Shown here in pieces: positions 53,297 to 62,320 of a stretch of DNA of 64,000 bases. The DNA lies in the NCBI RefSeq assembly GCF_900094925.1, contig NZ_FMAY01000002.1:316596-380595 (forward strand), in the 5' to 3' direction. Both the position numbers and the translations under genes were made by a program. Source of the DNA: Kosakonia oryzendophytica. Its GTDB lineage: Bacteria; Pseudomonadota; Gammaproteobacteria; Enterobacterales; Enterobacteriaceae. The notes beneath the pieces are model-generated. The model searched no databases, was not told the DNA's origin, and saw only the letters and a list, made by a program, of their open reading frames with translations. Within the stretch, counting starts at the first letter, position 1, and each line of letters begins with the position of its first letter.

Positions 53297-54353
53297 TACG
53301 CTGGCGCGGGTTTTTACGCCGCATGGCAATATCGTTTACACCCCCAATGACTTTCGTCAAACCTTGCGCATTGTGTTTGCCGGGATGATCGCCCTGAGCG
53401 TGTCGAGCTTTTATAACACCCAGTACGGCGTGTTTTATGTGGTATACCCGGTGATGCTGTTATCGCTGGTGCCGGTATTTAATCGCCATGTGGCAAAGCA
53501 GTTTATCTTCAGCGCGGTACTGAACTGCATCGAAATGGTGTTTATTATCGGCTATTTGTCGCGTTGGCCGGTGATCATGACGCTGGTGGTATTCGCACTG
53601 TATGTGATGCGTTTTCGCTTTATGAGTAAAGGCGCGCTGTTCCTGTTCGGTTCGGCAGGCGTAGTGTGCCAGAGCACGATGCTCAACTTTATGAGCTACC
53701 CCGCCAGCGACTGGCACACGCTGCTGTTTTCCAATATCGAAGCCAGTGTGATGGCGGTGGCGCTGAGTGCGCTGATGAATTACCTGATCCCGGATGTGGA
53801 GCCGCGCACCCGCCCACCGTTGATCGAGAAAAACGCCGCCCGCGTGCGCCATGAATCCCTGCTTTCCGGAACGGTAGCAACGATGATTTTTGTTGTCTTC
53901 CAGGTAAGCGATCTGAGCGATTCCCTCTCCGCGCTGATGGCGGGGATCCTGATCCTCTTTCCCATGCATTATCGCGGATCGGTGCTGAGTTCATTGTGGC
54001 GCGTAGTGGGGGTGGTGCTCGCCTGTCTCTATATTCTGCTGGTGCAGTTGATCCTCTATAACCACAGCAGCCATATGCTGCTGATGATGCCGCTGATCGG
54101 TCTCGGACTGGCGTTTAGCGCGCGCTTGCACGTAATGGAAAAAGTCGGCGCTGGCGTCGGTTTTGCCAGTGTCACGACGATTGGCATTATGTTTGGTCAG
54201 AACTTGCACCCGGACACGGACCTGGTGTTCAGCGATTTATACCGCATCGTGTCTGTCACGGTGGCGCTGGTGGCGACGTTAACCATGGTGTGGTTGGTGC
54301 ATTTGATGTTGAACCGCTTTGAAGCGACGCGGTTTGTGATTGAGGAGCAGTAG
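53286..54353 (+). CDS. DUF2955 inner-membrane protein, FusC/AaeB-like efflux component
   Basis: 355 residues with about ten hydrophobic spans in two blocks (roughly 20-150 and 195-345) separated by a cytoplasmic stretch (EPRTRPPLIEKNAARVRHES). This is the DUF2955 family, usually coded beside an HlyD-type partner. The two blocks resemble the FUSC/aromatic acid exporter layout. Probably a proton-driven exporter of an aromatic or amphiphilic compound; substrate unknown. Confidence 0.8.
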   Translation: MSINTLARVFTPHGNIVYTPNDFRQTLRIVFAGMIALSVSSFYNTQYGVFYVVYPVMLLSLVPVFNRHVAKQFIFSAVLNCIEMVFIIGYLSRWPVIMTLVVFALYVMRFRFMSKGALFLFGSAGVVCQSTMLNFMSYPASDWHTLLFSNIEASVMAVALSALMNYLIPDVEPRTRPPLIEKNAARVRHESLLSGTVATMIFVVFQVSDLSDSLSALMAGILILFPMHYRGSVLSSLWRVVGVVLACLYILLVQLILYNHSSHMLLMMPLIGLGLAFSARLHVMEKVGAGVGFASVTTIGIMFGQNLHPDTDLVFSDLYRIVSVTVALVATLTMVWLVHLMLNRFEATRFVIEEQ

Positions 54354-54400
54354 GCCGAAACAGCCCGATGGCACTGCGCGTACTGGGCCTCTGTTCGGAT

Positions 54401-54637
54401 CTACGAAACCTGCACGAAATGCTCACCTTCGCAGCGATAAATTGCCTGCGTGACGTCGGGGATCATCCACTGCTCCACGTCGCTTGCGGTACTGTGAAAA
54501 CGGATGCACAAACCGCAGCCGCCACGCAGAGTGCGTGGGATATCCTGTACGCGAAAGGGGATTTCGGCGGCCTGCAACGCCTTGCGGGTTTGCAGCACAC
54601 CGGGGGTGTTGTGGAACAGCAGCAGGTATTCAGCCAT
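54401..54637 (-). CDS. DUF3343 putative Se/S carrier-like protein
   Basis: 78 residues matching DUF3343: MAEYLLLFHNTPGVLQTRKAL, then IPRTLRGGCGLCIRF with a CGLC pair. Family members are thought to carry sulfur or selenium. The gene overlaps the 3' end of yjiL by 8 bp and is the last of the yjiM-yjiL unit, so it probably serves the iron-sulfur enzymes encoded there. Confidence 0.78.
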   Translation of the reverse strand: MAEYLLLFHNTPGVLQTRKALQAAEIPFRVQDIPRTLRGGCGLCIRFHSTASDVEQWMIPDVTQAIYRCEGEHFVQVS

Positions 54638-55400
54638 GACGCTTTCTCTGCCGCTGGCCGATCAGCGCCGCCCCCACGGCACCGGCATATTGGGCGTCAT
54701 CATGGGTAAACACTTCACTGTTCAGGTGCGCTGCCAGCATGCGGCGAAAGGTGGTGCAGTGGCTGACACCGCCGGTAAATAACAAGGGGCCTTGTGTGGA
54801 AAGCCGGGCGATAAAATGGGCGCTGCGGCGCGCCATCGCATTGATTACTCCGGCGAGGATCGCCTCCGGTGCGATGCCCGCCGATCGCAGGCTGATCACT
54901 TCCGATTCGGCAAACACGGTGCACATGCTGGTGAGTGGATGCGGCTCGACGCCTTCGGTAATGTCATCAAGATGCTCAACCTGCGTACCCAGCGTGCGGG
55001 AGATGACATCGAGAAAACGCCCGGTACCGGCGGCACACTTATCATTCATCAGGAAATCAGTGAGATTGCCCTGCTCATCAAGCTGGATCACTTTGCTGTC
55101 CTGACCGCCGATGTCAATGACCGTACGTGCCTCGGGCAATAACAGCCGTGCGCCCAGCCCGTGGCAGGAGATTTCGGTGACCTGCTTGTCGGCGAAATCC
55201 ACCAGTTGCCGTCCGTAGCCGGTTAGCGTTAGAAACGGAGGTTCAGCAAGCCCGGCGCGCAATGTCTCCCACGCTTCACCGATCGACGCAGCGGGGCGAA
55301 ACGAGGTCGGGCAGAGGAAACGCCGTACGATGGTGTTGCCCTCCAGCAGAATACCTTTGGTGGTGGTCGAGCCGGAATCAATGCCTACGGTAAACGCCAC
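54630..55400 (-). CDS. yjiL: YjiL, ATPase activator of a 2-hydroxyacyl-CoA dehydratase-type enzyme
   Basis: 256 residues starting at GTG 55400 (AAGGAG five bases upstream); E. coli YjiL starts at the same place. BadF/BadG/BcrA ATPase fold: GIDSGSTTTKG phosphate loop, VIDIGGQDSKVI and FTGGVSHC. Two cysteines in NDKCAAGTGRF and TSMCTVFAESE bind a shared [4Fe-4S] cluster across the dimer. Such activators inject an electron into the dehydratase (here YjiM) at ATP cost. Oxygen-sensitive, anaerobic function expected. Confidence 0.93.
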   Translation of the reverse strand: MAFTVGIDSGSTTTKGILLEGNTIVRRFLCPTSFRPAASIGEAWETLRAGLAEPPFLTLTGYGRQLVDFADKQVTEISCHGLGARLLLPEARTVIDIGGQDSKVIQLDEQGNLTDFLMNDKCAAGTGRFLDVISRTLGTQVEHLDDITEGVEPHPLTSMCTVFAESEVISLRSAGIAPEAILAGVINAMARRSAHFIARLSTQGPLLFTGGVSHCTTFRRMLAAHLNSEVFTHDDAQYAGAVGAALIGQRQRKRHG

Positions 55401-55409
55401 GACCACTCC

Positions 55410-56561
55410 TTATAACATTTCAATAAATGCGGCAACGCGGGTGCTAAGTTGCCCGATGTCCGACGTCGAGTAATCCGTCTCAATAGCCATATATGGAATG
55501 TTGTGTTGTTGCCGCACATGGCGTTTGATGGCCAGAGACTCAACGGCGTAGGTGTGGCACGCCTGTAAAATGACATCAATTACGCCATCGGCCTGATACT
55601 CTTCCACCATCTGGCTGAGCAGTTTCAGGCGCTCATCGTTAGGCGAGATGCAGGAGCAACCGATCGCCAGGTACTTGTCGGTCAGCGCATCGTACACATC
55701 GCCGCTCTCGTCAACACAGCGTTCAGTGGCTTTCGCCCCGGTGCAGTTTTCGTAGCCCACCACCCAGCCGCCATTCTCTTCGATGGCGCGCACGACTTTC
55801 TCTGCCGCGCCGCCAATCGGGCAACCGGTGATCAAAATACGTGGGCGGGGATCCAGGCGTTTCCCGGCCAGCCATTCGTTGCGGATCCGTTCGGCCATGG
55901 TATTCAGCTCGTCGATCAGTGCTTCTTTGTCAAAGCGGAAGGTCGCGCCGTACACCACTTTCAGGATATCTGCACCGCTAAGTGCAGGCGGATTGAGCTG
56001 CCCCACGCGGTAGAAGTTTGCCAGCGCCTGGCGTTCACGGTTTTTCAGCGCAATGGCATCGCGCAGCGCTGCTTCGCTGATGGGCTGACCAAAACGGTGT
56101 TCGATCGCTTGTTGTAAGCGCAGGATCTCCGCTTTCCATAATGCCCGAGATGCAGCATCCGCCGCACTGTTCGGCAGTTGCATCACATGAACGGCTTTGA
56201 ACGCTGCCATGTATTCGTACATTTTCTTTTTGCCGTCGCAGGTGGTTTCACCCACCACCAGATCGGAAAAGTAGAAGTAGGGGCATTTGTCGGTTTTGCC
56301 AAAGCCGTAGCTGCTTTTTATCAGCGGGCAGAGGTTACGCGGCAGATCTTTTTCCGCTTCTTCGATGGTTTCATCGTTGGTGGAACAGAGCGAGACCACT
56401 ACGGCGCCTGCGGCCATCGCGATCTCTTGTGGCATAAAGGTGCAGTACGTGCCTACCAATGGGATGCCCTGCTCTTTCAGGTCCATCACGGTGAGAAAAC
56501 CTTTCTGGCGGGCTTCGGAGAATTGTTCAAATACGTCCGGGAGTGCGGTGATAAGCGACAT
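55410..56561 (-). CDS. yjiM: YjiM, 2-hydroxyacyl-CoA dehydratase D-subunit family protein
   Basis: 383 residues from ATG 56561 with GAAGGA upstream. HgdB/CrtA family: conserved cysteines in GTYCTFMPQE, NLCPLIKSSYGFGKTDKCPYF and ITGCPIGGAAEKV coordinate an iron-sulfur cluster. E. coli YjiM is nearly identical in its best segments. It lies 9 bp before yjiL. The real substrate in enterics is not known; only one of the usual two dehydratase subunits is present. Confidence 0.93.
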   Translation of the reverse strand: MSLITALPDVFEQFSEARQKGFLTVMDLKEQGIPLVGTYCTFMPQEIAMAAGAVVVSLCSTNDETIEEAEKDLPRNLCPLIKSSYGFGKTDKCPYFYFSDLVVGETTCDGKKKMYEYMAAFKAVHVMQLPNSAADAASRALWKAEILRLQQAIEHRFGQPISEAALRDAIALKNRERQALANFYRVGQLNPPALSGADILKVVYGATFRFDKEALIDELNTMAERIRNEWLAGKRLDPRPRILITGCPIGGAAEKVVRAIEENGGWVVGYENCTGAKATERCVDESGDVYDALTDKYLAIGCSCISPNDERLKLLSQMVEEYQADGVIDVILQACHTYAVESLAIKRHVRQQHNIPYMAIETDYSTSDIGQLSTRVAAFIEML

Positions 56562-56680
56562 GATTTTCCTTCCCCGTGACACGGGAGATGTAAAAAGTGG
56601 CCGCATTATAGTCATATAAAATGAAGGGGAATATTGATCTCCGGCGGCTGAAGCGCAGAAACGCTGAGAGTGAAACAGGC

Positions 56681-56920
56681 TCAGAGTATCTTCTTCAGAT
56701 CCATCTCTTCCTGGATCCGTTCGCTGTAGAGCGCGTGCGTGCGAATCGCTTCCTCTATTCCTGCATTGTAAAAGGCGGGGCCAATCTGTTCGATGATAAA
56801 GTCGATAAAAAATTCCGCGTCAAACTGCCCCAGCTCCAGTTCGAAATGCGTTTCGCAGTACGCTTGCAATTTATTGCGTAATTGCTCGCGCTCGCTGTGG
56901 GTGAGGGTAATGTCGGCCAT
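56681..56920 (-). CDS. DUF2164 family protein
   Basis: 79 residues, helical and acidic: LTHSEREQLRNKLQAYCETHFELELGQFDAEFFIDFIIEQIGPAFYNAGI is the DUF2164 pattern. Cytoplasmic, function unknown. It starts 20 bp behind yjiN on the same strand and ends 119 bp before yjiM, so it is probably transcribed with yjiN. Confidence 0.78.
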   Translation of the reverse strand: MADITLTHSEREQLRNKLQAYCETHFELELGQFDAEFFIDFIIEQIGPAFYNAGIEEAIRTHALYSERIQEEMDLKKIL

Positions 56921-56940
56921 GGCGTCTCCTTACAGAAGAA

Positions 56941-58221
56941 TCAAAAAACGGTAATGTGCAGCAGCATGGGTAACTGTGAGAGCAGATAGAGGATCAGACC
57001 AATCGATCCACCGACCAGTGTGCCGTTGATGCGGATAAATTGCAGGTCTTTGCCTATATTCAGTTCGACCTGGCGCGACATGTCATGCGCGTCCCAGCTT
57101 TTCACCGTATCGCTAATATGGCGCGTCAGAAAGGCGGCGAAGTCCGGTGCGACCCGGTGCGCAGCCTGTTCAAGATGCTCATTCAGCGAGGCGCGCAGCG
57201 CACCATCCGCCAGCAGTGTTTCGCCAAACCATAACCCCGCGTCGGTAATGTGTTTTTTCATACGCGAATCGTCAGACTGCATGTCGGCTTTCATCCAGTT
57301 GCGCAGATCCGCCCACATTTCGCCCAGATAGCGATTAAAAGCCTCGTCGTTTTTCAGATAATCTTTGATGTTATCTGCCCGTTGCGCCATTTCCGGATCG
57401 GTTTTCAGATTGGCGATCAATTTCATCGTGGCCCGATCGAATGCCTGGCGAATCTGATGCGTACGGTCGGCGTTAATGTCGTCCAGCAGCGAGTTCACCG
57501 CGTCGGAAACCAGTTCCGCGCTTTGCTCACCGAGCCATTCGGTTGGCAGGATCTTCGCTTTTAACGGGTGATCGGTCTCCAGCCAGTGCACCACCTGGCG
57601 GGCAATAAAGGTGCGTGAGCTTTCACGCTGCAGCAGGGCAATTAACTGGGCTATCAGGCTATCCAGCAGCTTCTGATGGCGGTTGTTGCGCGTCAGACTT
57701 TCCAGTAACAGCGCACTGGTTTCCGTCAGATCGACTTTGTCGATGGCTTTATGCACTGCCCGGCGTAACAGGCGCTGAATACGGGTATCGTCGGCCATTT
57801 CCAGAAAGCCGCTCATCACTTGCAGTAAGTGTTGACCCACCCGTTGTGCGTTTTCCGGCTGGCTGAACCAGACGCCGATCAGCTGTGCAGGCTGATGACG
57901 ATGGATCAACGCCACGAGTGACTGAGTATCAAGAAACTTTTCCTGTACAAACTGGCCAAGATTGTCGCCAATCCGATCTTTATTACGCGGGATAATGGCG
58001 GTATGGCTGGAAATAAACGGGATCGGCACGCGGCGAAACAGCGCCACTACCGCAAACCAGTCCGCCAGCGCGCCAACCATCGCTGCTTCGGCAATGGCTT
58101 TGACCCCGCTCACCCAGAAGTTGGGCGGCAGGAAAAGCGTGGTGACAAACGTTGCCGCTGCAACCAGCAACAGTGAGAGCGCCAGACGCTTGGCGCGCTT
58201 GAGTTCAGCTAATTTTTCCAT
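56941..58221 (-). CDS. yjiN: YjiN, DUF445 membrane protein
   Basis: 426 residues, DUF445. Two hydrophobic segments near the N-terminus (about 15-35 and 43-63; [34 protein letters not shown] is the family hallmark) and one at the C-terminus ([19 protein letters not shown]), enclosing a long helical domain. Orthologue of E. coli yjiN, also next to yjiM. Linked genetically to envelope and oxidative stress phenotypes in some enterics; biochemical role unknown. Confidence 0.92.
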   Translation of the reverse strand: MEKLAELKRAKRLALSLLLVAAATFVTTLFLPPNFWVSGVKAIAEAAMVGALADWFAVVALFRRVPIPFISSHTAIIPRNKDRIGDNLGQFVQEKFLDTQSLVALIHRHQPAQLIGVWFSQPENAQRVGQHLLQVMSGFLEMADDTRIQRLLRRAVHKAIDKVDLTETSALLLESLTRNNRHQKLLDSLIAQLIALLQRESSRTFIARQVVHWLETDHPLKAKILPTEWLGEQSAELVSDAVNSLLDDINADRTHQIRQAFDRATMKLIANLKTDPEMAQRADNIKDYLKNDEAFNRYLGEMWADLRNWMKADMQSDDSRMKKHITDAGLWFGETLLADGALRASLNEHLEQAAHRVAPDFAAFLTRHISDTVKSWDAHDMSRQVELNIGKDLQFIRINGTLVGGSIGLILYLLSQLPMLLHITVF

Positions 58222-58265
58222 GCGTTAAGCATAGAGCGAGACGAGGGGATGGTGCAAAGGTTGAA

Positions 58266-58292
58266 TTTTGTAGCTACAATGTGGCTACAAAA
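58266..58292. promoter_or_regulatory. operator of the toxin-antitoxin operon
   Basis: TTTTGTAGC (58266-58274) and GCTACAAAA (58284-58292) are perfect 9-base arms around nine bases. Inside it the 12-bp palindrome TTGTAGCTACAA (58268-58279) gives an additional half-site. It lies 14 bp before the antitoxin start, with AAGGAGG in between, the usual place for antitoxin autorepression. Confidence 0.75.
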
Positions 58293-58306
58293 ATAAAGGA
58301 GGTTCT

Positions 58307-58579
58307 ATGGATTCCGTTATCCGATCGCGTATCGACAGCGAACTGAAAGCGCGCGCCGGGCTGGTACTTGAGAGCTGTGGGCTCAACTGGAGCACGGCAA
58401 TACGGCTGTTTGCTGAGCAAATCGTCAAAAGTGAGGGTATCCCGTTTGAGGTTACCCGCAAACCAACAGCACGCTTACGCAACGCGATGAGCGAAGCCAA
58501 TGAGATCACCACACACCAGCATGGACGCTTTAATGGTGTTGAGCAGCTAATGGACAGCTTAAATGATGGGAAAGAGTAA
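58307..58579 (+). CDS. RelB/DinJ-family antitoxin
   Basis: 90 residues. Ribbon-helix-helix N-terminus: SVIRSRIDSELKARAGLVLESCGLNWSTAIRLFAEQIVKSEGIPFEV, the DinJ pattern. The C-terminal tail would wrap the toxin. Strong AAGGAGG ribosome site. It overlaps the toxin gene by 17 bp. Confidence 0.9.
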   Translation: MDSVIRSRIDSELKARAGLVLESCGLNWSTAIRLFAEQIVKSEGIPFEVTRKPTARLRNAMSEANEITTHQHGRFNGVEQLMDSLNDGKE

Positions 58580-58871
58580 ACGCGCGCCACTTCCTTACCG
58601 TTCCGATTACACGAAAACATTTGTTAAAGCCTGGGCGCGTTACAACAAAGCGGGTCGCAGAGATATGCATGAAACGGCAGCAATTATGTCGATGGTGCTT
58701 TCTGGCAACCCGCTTCCGGCTCAATATAGCGATCATGCCTTAACCGGAAATATGCTCGGATTTCGTGAATTACATCTTGGTGGCGACTACTTATTGGTTT
58801 ATCGCGTGGATGAGGCCAAACATCTGGTGGTGTTTACCGATTTGGGTACCCACGCTGAGCTCTTTGAGTAA
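58563..58871 (+). CDS. YafQ-like type II toxin (mRNA interferase)
   Basis: 102 residues. ParE/RelE-fold toxin of the YafQ family: FRELHLGGDYLLVYRVDEAKHLVVFTDLGTHAELF with the histidines (SDHALTG, ELHLG, GTHAELF) and aspartate (GGDYL) that form the ribosome-dependent RNase site. The residue equivalent to YafQ Trp68 is tyrosine. Two ATG codons in a row start the gene within the antitoxin end. Cleaves mRNA in the ribosomal A site in E. coli. Confidence 0.88.
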   Translation: MMGKSKRAPLPYRSDYTKTFVKAWARYNKAGRRDMHETAAIMSMVLSGNPLPAQYSDHALTGNMLGFRELHLGGDYLLVYRVDEAKHLVVFTDLGTHAELFE

Positions 58872-58876
58872 TTGCA

Positions 58877-59500
58877 TTAGATGAATTTGCATAAAATCCA
58901 CAGCCCAAACCCCATCAACACCACGCCCGCGATACGCTCTATCCAGTAAACGCTTCGGCGCAATCGGTTCTGTACTGCAGGTAGGCCGATAAGCGAGACG
59001 ACGACTAAATCCCACAGCAGCACAACCATTATCATCCAGACGCCGCTGGCGGATTGCTGGAGTAGTGTCACGTCCGGCCCGAGAAGGGCGGTCATCAGCG
59101 CCAGGTAGAACAATGCATTTTTCGGATTGAGCAATGCCGAACCGAGGCCGAGCAGACACTGTTTGCCGATGGACGGACAGCGTTGCTGCGTTTCATCAAG
59201 CGTAAGGGCTTGTGGGCGGCTGCGTACTAACTGGCAACCTATCCATAGCAGATAAAGCGCGCCGAGCAACGCAATGGCGGTGAAGAGTACGGTGAAACGG
59301 CGTAACGCGCTCGCGCCGATAATCACCAGCAAAATATAGAGCGCGTTGCCGGAAGCAATCCCCACGCAAAGCCCGGCGCTGCCACGCAACCGGTAGCGAA
59401 TGGCATAGCCCACCAGCAGGAAGAAATCCGGGCCCGGGCTAAGCAGGGCGACAAAATGCGCCAGCGCCAGTGAGGGAAACGCGGAAGGAAAAATGTCCAT
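58877..59500 (-). CDS. LysE/RhtB-family amino-acid exporter
   Basis: 207 residues with six membrane spans. The family start LAHFVALLSPGPDFFLLVGYAIRY and the second motif SALLNPKNALFYLALMTALL are present. Such proteins export amino acids or homoserine lactones. Lies 49 bp behind an AraC gene on the same strand, which may regulate it. Converges on the toxin gene with 5 bp between stops. Confidence 0.88.
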   Translation of the reverse strand: MDIFPSAFPSLALAHFVALLSPGPDFFLLVGYAIRYRLRGSAGLCVGIASGNALYILLVIIGASALRRFTVLFTAIALLGALYLLWIGCQLVRSRPQALTLDETQQRCPSIGKQCLLGLGSALLNPKNALFYLALMTALLGPDVTLLQQSASGVWMIMVVLLWDLVVVSLIGLPAVQNRLRRSVYWIERIAGVVLMGFGLWILCKFI

Positions 59501-59549
59501 AGTGACCTCGGCAGTAAAAAACTGCGGTCACCTTAGCGGCATCGTGACG

Positions 59550-60320
59550 CTATTTATTGTCGGATATTGATCGGCCGATCGCGTACTGGCGCGGCGTGGC
59601 GGCGGTATAACTGACAAAGGTCCGGTGAAAATGGCTCTGATCGGCAAATCCGCTCTGATAGCCTACATCGGCCAGATTATCGCCGGCACGCAGGCGACTT
59701 TTGGCAAACTCCACGCGGGCGCTATTTAAAAAACAGCCTGGCGTTAGCCCGGTGTCCTGTTTAAAGGTGCGGATCAGCGTCTCTTTGCGCAGAGATAAAA
59801 CGTGCGCCAGTTCATCCAGCGTCGGCGGTTGCTGTAAGTTGCTGAGCAGCGCGTCCTGCAACTGCTGACTGGTAGGGCGAAGTTGTGCCGGGTGCTGTGA
59901 TGGGCAGGTGAGGGCGGTGAGCAAACGGGCGATAGCCGCGGGCAATGGGCCGGTTTGCCCGCTTTCGATTAACGAGACAATGTGCAGGTATTGCTGAAAC
60001 AGTCGTGGATTGCGGATCACCTGCTGCGCACTGGTTGTCTGCGGCAGATAAAGCATATGGTAACTGCGTGACTGACCAGGTAACGGGTTACAGCTATGTG
60101 GCGTTAGCGGAGGAATCACGATCATATCGCCGGGCATCAGCAGGTATTCCCGTTCGTTACAGATGCAACGGGTTTGCCCCTCAACAATCGCGCCGATCGA
60201 CAGTTCTGCATGGCGGTGGCGCTTATAGGCTTGCTGGCTGCGCCAGGTACTACGCAGTTCGACGCCTGGCAAGGTTTCCGGGCGGCAAAATGATTGCTCT
60301 ATATCGCGCGTTATCGACAT
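59550..60320 (-). CDS. AraC-family regulator with cupin sensor domain
   Basis: 256 residues from ATG 60320 (GAGG upstream). The N-terminal AraC_binding cupin reads KRHRHAELSIGAIVEGQTRCICNEREYLLMPGDMIVIPPLTPHSC. C-terminal DNA-binding domain: TLDELAHVLSLRKETLIRTFKQDTGLTPGCFLNSARVEFAKSRL and DVGYQSGFADQSHFHRTFVSYTAATPRQYA. Such genes next to a LysE exporter are common and usually control it. Effector unknown. Confidence 0.88.
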   Translation of the reverse strand: MSITRDIEQSFCRPETLPGVELRSTWRSQQAYKRHRHAELSIGAIVEGQTRCICNEREYLLMPGDMIVIPPLTPHSCNPLPGQSRSYHMLYLPQTTSAQQVIRNPRLFQQYLHIVSLIESGQTGPLPAAIARLLTALTCPSQHPAQLRPTSQQLQDALLSNLQQPPTLDELAHVLSLRKETLIRTFKQDTGLTPGCFLNSARVEFAKSRLRAGDNLADVGYQSGFADQSHFHRTFVSYTAATPRQYAIGRSISDNK

Positions 60321-60362
60321 GGTTTGCCTCGTTAAGGTCGGTCTCTGGTATATCACACCCCG

Positions 60363-61259
60363 CTATTTATCGCGAAAGGCATTATGCAACAGCCGCCACA
60401 TATGGTGGGCCGCAGGCGTAAAGCGTCGATCGGAGTTGCGCAGCAAATGGCACTGAGCGCTGCTGGCAATCGGGTGATCAAGCGGTACCGCCACTAACGT
60501 GCCCTGGCGAATCGGATCGGCGGCGGCGTACGCGGTCATAAACGAAATCCCCAGTCCAGCCTGGCTTAGCCCCATGGCAGTGGAGAACTGGTTGCAGCGA
60601 TACGCCGGGTGAAATTGCAAGCCCTGGGTTTTAAACATCGCATTCATATGCCGTTGCAGGCCGAAATTTTCCGTCAGCGCAATGAGTTGATGCTGAGTCA
60701 ATTCTTCAATAGTAATGCTCTTCCGTTGGGCGATAGGGTGTTGCGGCGAGACGACGGCACAAATCGGCCCCCATTGAAAGCTGTGGCGCTTGAGTTCCGG
60801 GGAGCCAATCGGGCCAAAGGCCAGCGCCATATCCGCATCGCCGCTGACTATGTCGTTGAGCATTTCCTGCATGCTGCCTACCACAATGTCGACAAAAACC
60901 TGCGGGTACGACTGCGCAAACTCGCGCATTACCCCTTCGATAAACGCGGTGATAAGCCCGCCGCCAATACGAACCGATATCGTGCCGCCGCGCATATGGC
61001 GCAGATCTTTCAGTTGGCTTTCCAGCTTTTCGCGCCGCTGGCGGCTGGCGAAGTAATCCTCAGCAAGCAGACGCCCGGCTTCAGTAAGCACCACGTTACG
61101 CCCGCGCCGTTCCAGTAAGGGGAGCTGTAATGCGCGCTCCAGTTGCGCAATCTGGCGGCTCACCACCGATGGGTTAACGCCAAGAATGTCCGCCGCGCGG
61201 CGGATGCCGCCCTGGTTGCCCACTTCATACAGATAACCGACCTGTTTGTCCTGAAACAT
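60363..61259 (-). CDS. LysR-family regulator of the yjiHG-amidohydrolase operon
   Basis: 298 residues starting at ATG 61259; an ATG three codons earlier abuts the AAGGA ribosome site and is less likely. Helix-turn-helix NQGGIRRAADILGVNPSVVSRQIAQLERALQLPLLERRGRNVVLTEAG, then a substrate-binding domain. Divergent from yjiHG and the M20 enzyme gene across 377 bp, hence the likely target. Confidence 0.86.
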   Translation of the reverse strand: MFQDKQVGYLYEVGNQGGIRRAADILGVNPSVVSRQIAQLERALQLPLLERRGRNVVLTEAGRLLAEDYFASRQRREKLESQLKDLRHMRGGTISVRIGGGLITAFIEGVMREFAQSYPQVFVDIVVGSMQEMLNDIVSGDADMALAFGPIGSPELKRHSFQWGPICAVVSPQHPIAQRKSITIEELTQHQLIALTENFGLQRHMNAMFKTQGLQFHPAYRCNQFSTAMGLSQAGLGISFMTAYAAADPIRQGTLVAVPLDHPIASSAQCHLLRNSDRRFTPAAHHMWRLLHNAFRDK

Positions 61260-61636
61260 CCGCCACATTCCTTCTTAACTGTTGACCTGAGAGCAACAAT
61301 AACATCTTAACGCGGATATTTATCATCCGGATTGAATAGTGATAATCAAATTAACCGCCAGGTTTCAGAGGAAAACAGATACGAAAAATTAAAAGAGGCT
61401 TTTTGCACCAAAAGGGTGCCCAATGACGGTGAGAGATTATTTTATTAGGGTGGTTTCAGAAGTTAATTAAATAATTTTTCAGTAATTTTGCTTTTTATTC
61501 TCTGTATTTCGCGGGAAGGTTATTTATTGCGTAAAAAATCGCGGTAAAAGATTTTTATTTTATCATCGACCTGTTCAGGCATGGATCCTGCTTAGTAATA
61601 GAACATTGTCATCTGATTATTTTAAAGAGAGATGTT
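61260..61636. promoter_or_regulatory. divergent control region of the LysR gene and yjiH
   Basis: 377 bp, AT-rich, no gene. ATTGA-N10-TCAAA at 61331-61350 is an inverted repeat of the T-N11-A sort used by LysR proteins, 70-90 bp from the LysR start. An AAGAGAG ribosome site stands before yjiH. No clear -35/-10 could be named. Confidence 0.45.
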
Positions 61637-62320
61637 ATGAGCGAATCGAAAACGCTGGAGCAACCCGCGAAAGCGCACGCGGATGAGTGGAAAGTCGGGC
61701 CTGGCGCCTGGATCTCCCTGGTGATTGTTCTGCTGGTTTTTTCCGGCTTCTTTTTCAAGGTTGAGGGTATGGCGTGGCTGGGAGCGTTTGACTTCACTAC
61801 GCTGGGCGGCGCCTTTGGCACCATGAAGTCGCCGGAGACCAGCACCTTTATTGGCAGCGGCGGCATTAGTGCAAAAGCCGGCTTTCTGTTTGCGCTGTCG
61901 CTGGTACCAACGGTGATGCTGGCGCTGGGGCTGTTGGAGATTTTTACCCACTATGGCGCGATACGCGCAGCGCATAAGCTACTGACGCCATTGCTTAAAC
62001 CGCTGCTCGGTATTCCGGGTTATACCGGGTTGGCGCTGATCACCGATCTGCAAAGTACCGATGCCGGGGCGGCATTAACCAAAGAGTTGTACGACAGCGA
62101 GAAAATTACCCGTAAAGATGTGGTGATTATGGGGGCGTGGCAATATTCCGGTGCCGGATTAATCAATAACTATTTCTCTATTGGTTCGGCAATGTTCGCC
62201 TCGCTGACTATCCCGATTATTATTCCGCTGGTGTTGATGTTTGTGCTGAAGTTTGTTGGCGCAGCCGTGGTTCGCCTGGCATTAAATACTGTCTATAAGA
62301 GGGATTTCGACCATGAGTAA
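61637..62320 (+). CDS. yjiH: YjiH-family membrane protein (nucleoside-recognition/gate domain)
   Basis: 227 residues with about five membrane spans; nucleoside-recognition (Gate) domain, IPGYTGLALITDLQSTDAGAALTKELYDSEKITRKDVVIMGAWQYSG. Same length as E. coli YjiH. Works with YjiG, whose start overlaps by 8 bp; the pair resembles the SpmA/SpmB couple and is thought to transport a small molecule or peptide product. The following gene codes for a hydrolase, so the transported molecule may be an acyl-amino acid. Confidence 0.87.
   Translation: MSESKTLEQPAKAHADEWKVGPGAWISLVIVLLVFSGFFFKVEGMAWLGAFDFTTLGGAFGTMKSPETSTFIGSGGISAKAGFLFALSLVPTVMLALGLLEIFTHYGAIRAAHKLLTPLLKPLLGIPGYTGLALITDLQSTDAGAALTKELYDSEKITRKDVVIMGAWQYSGAGLINNYFSIGSAMFASLTIPIIIPLVLMFVLKFVGAAVVRLALNTVYKRDFDHE

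Noticed and set aside
52154..53329. 391-codon minus-strand frame opposite the HlyD-type gene
   Set aside because: Antisense shadow; the plus-strand protein has clear lipoyl motifs and this one has none.
54355..54399. Hairpin CCGAAACAG/CTGTTCGG between the DUF2955 and DUF3343 genes
   Set aside because: The stem needs a bulge and a 20-base loop and has no T run; too weak to call a terminator.
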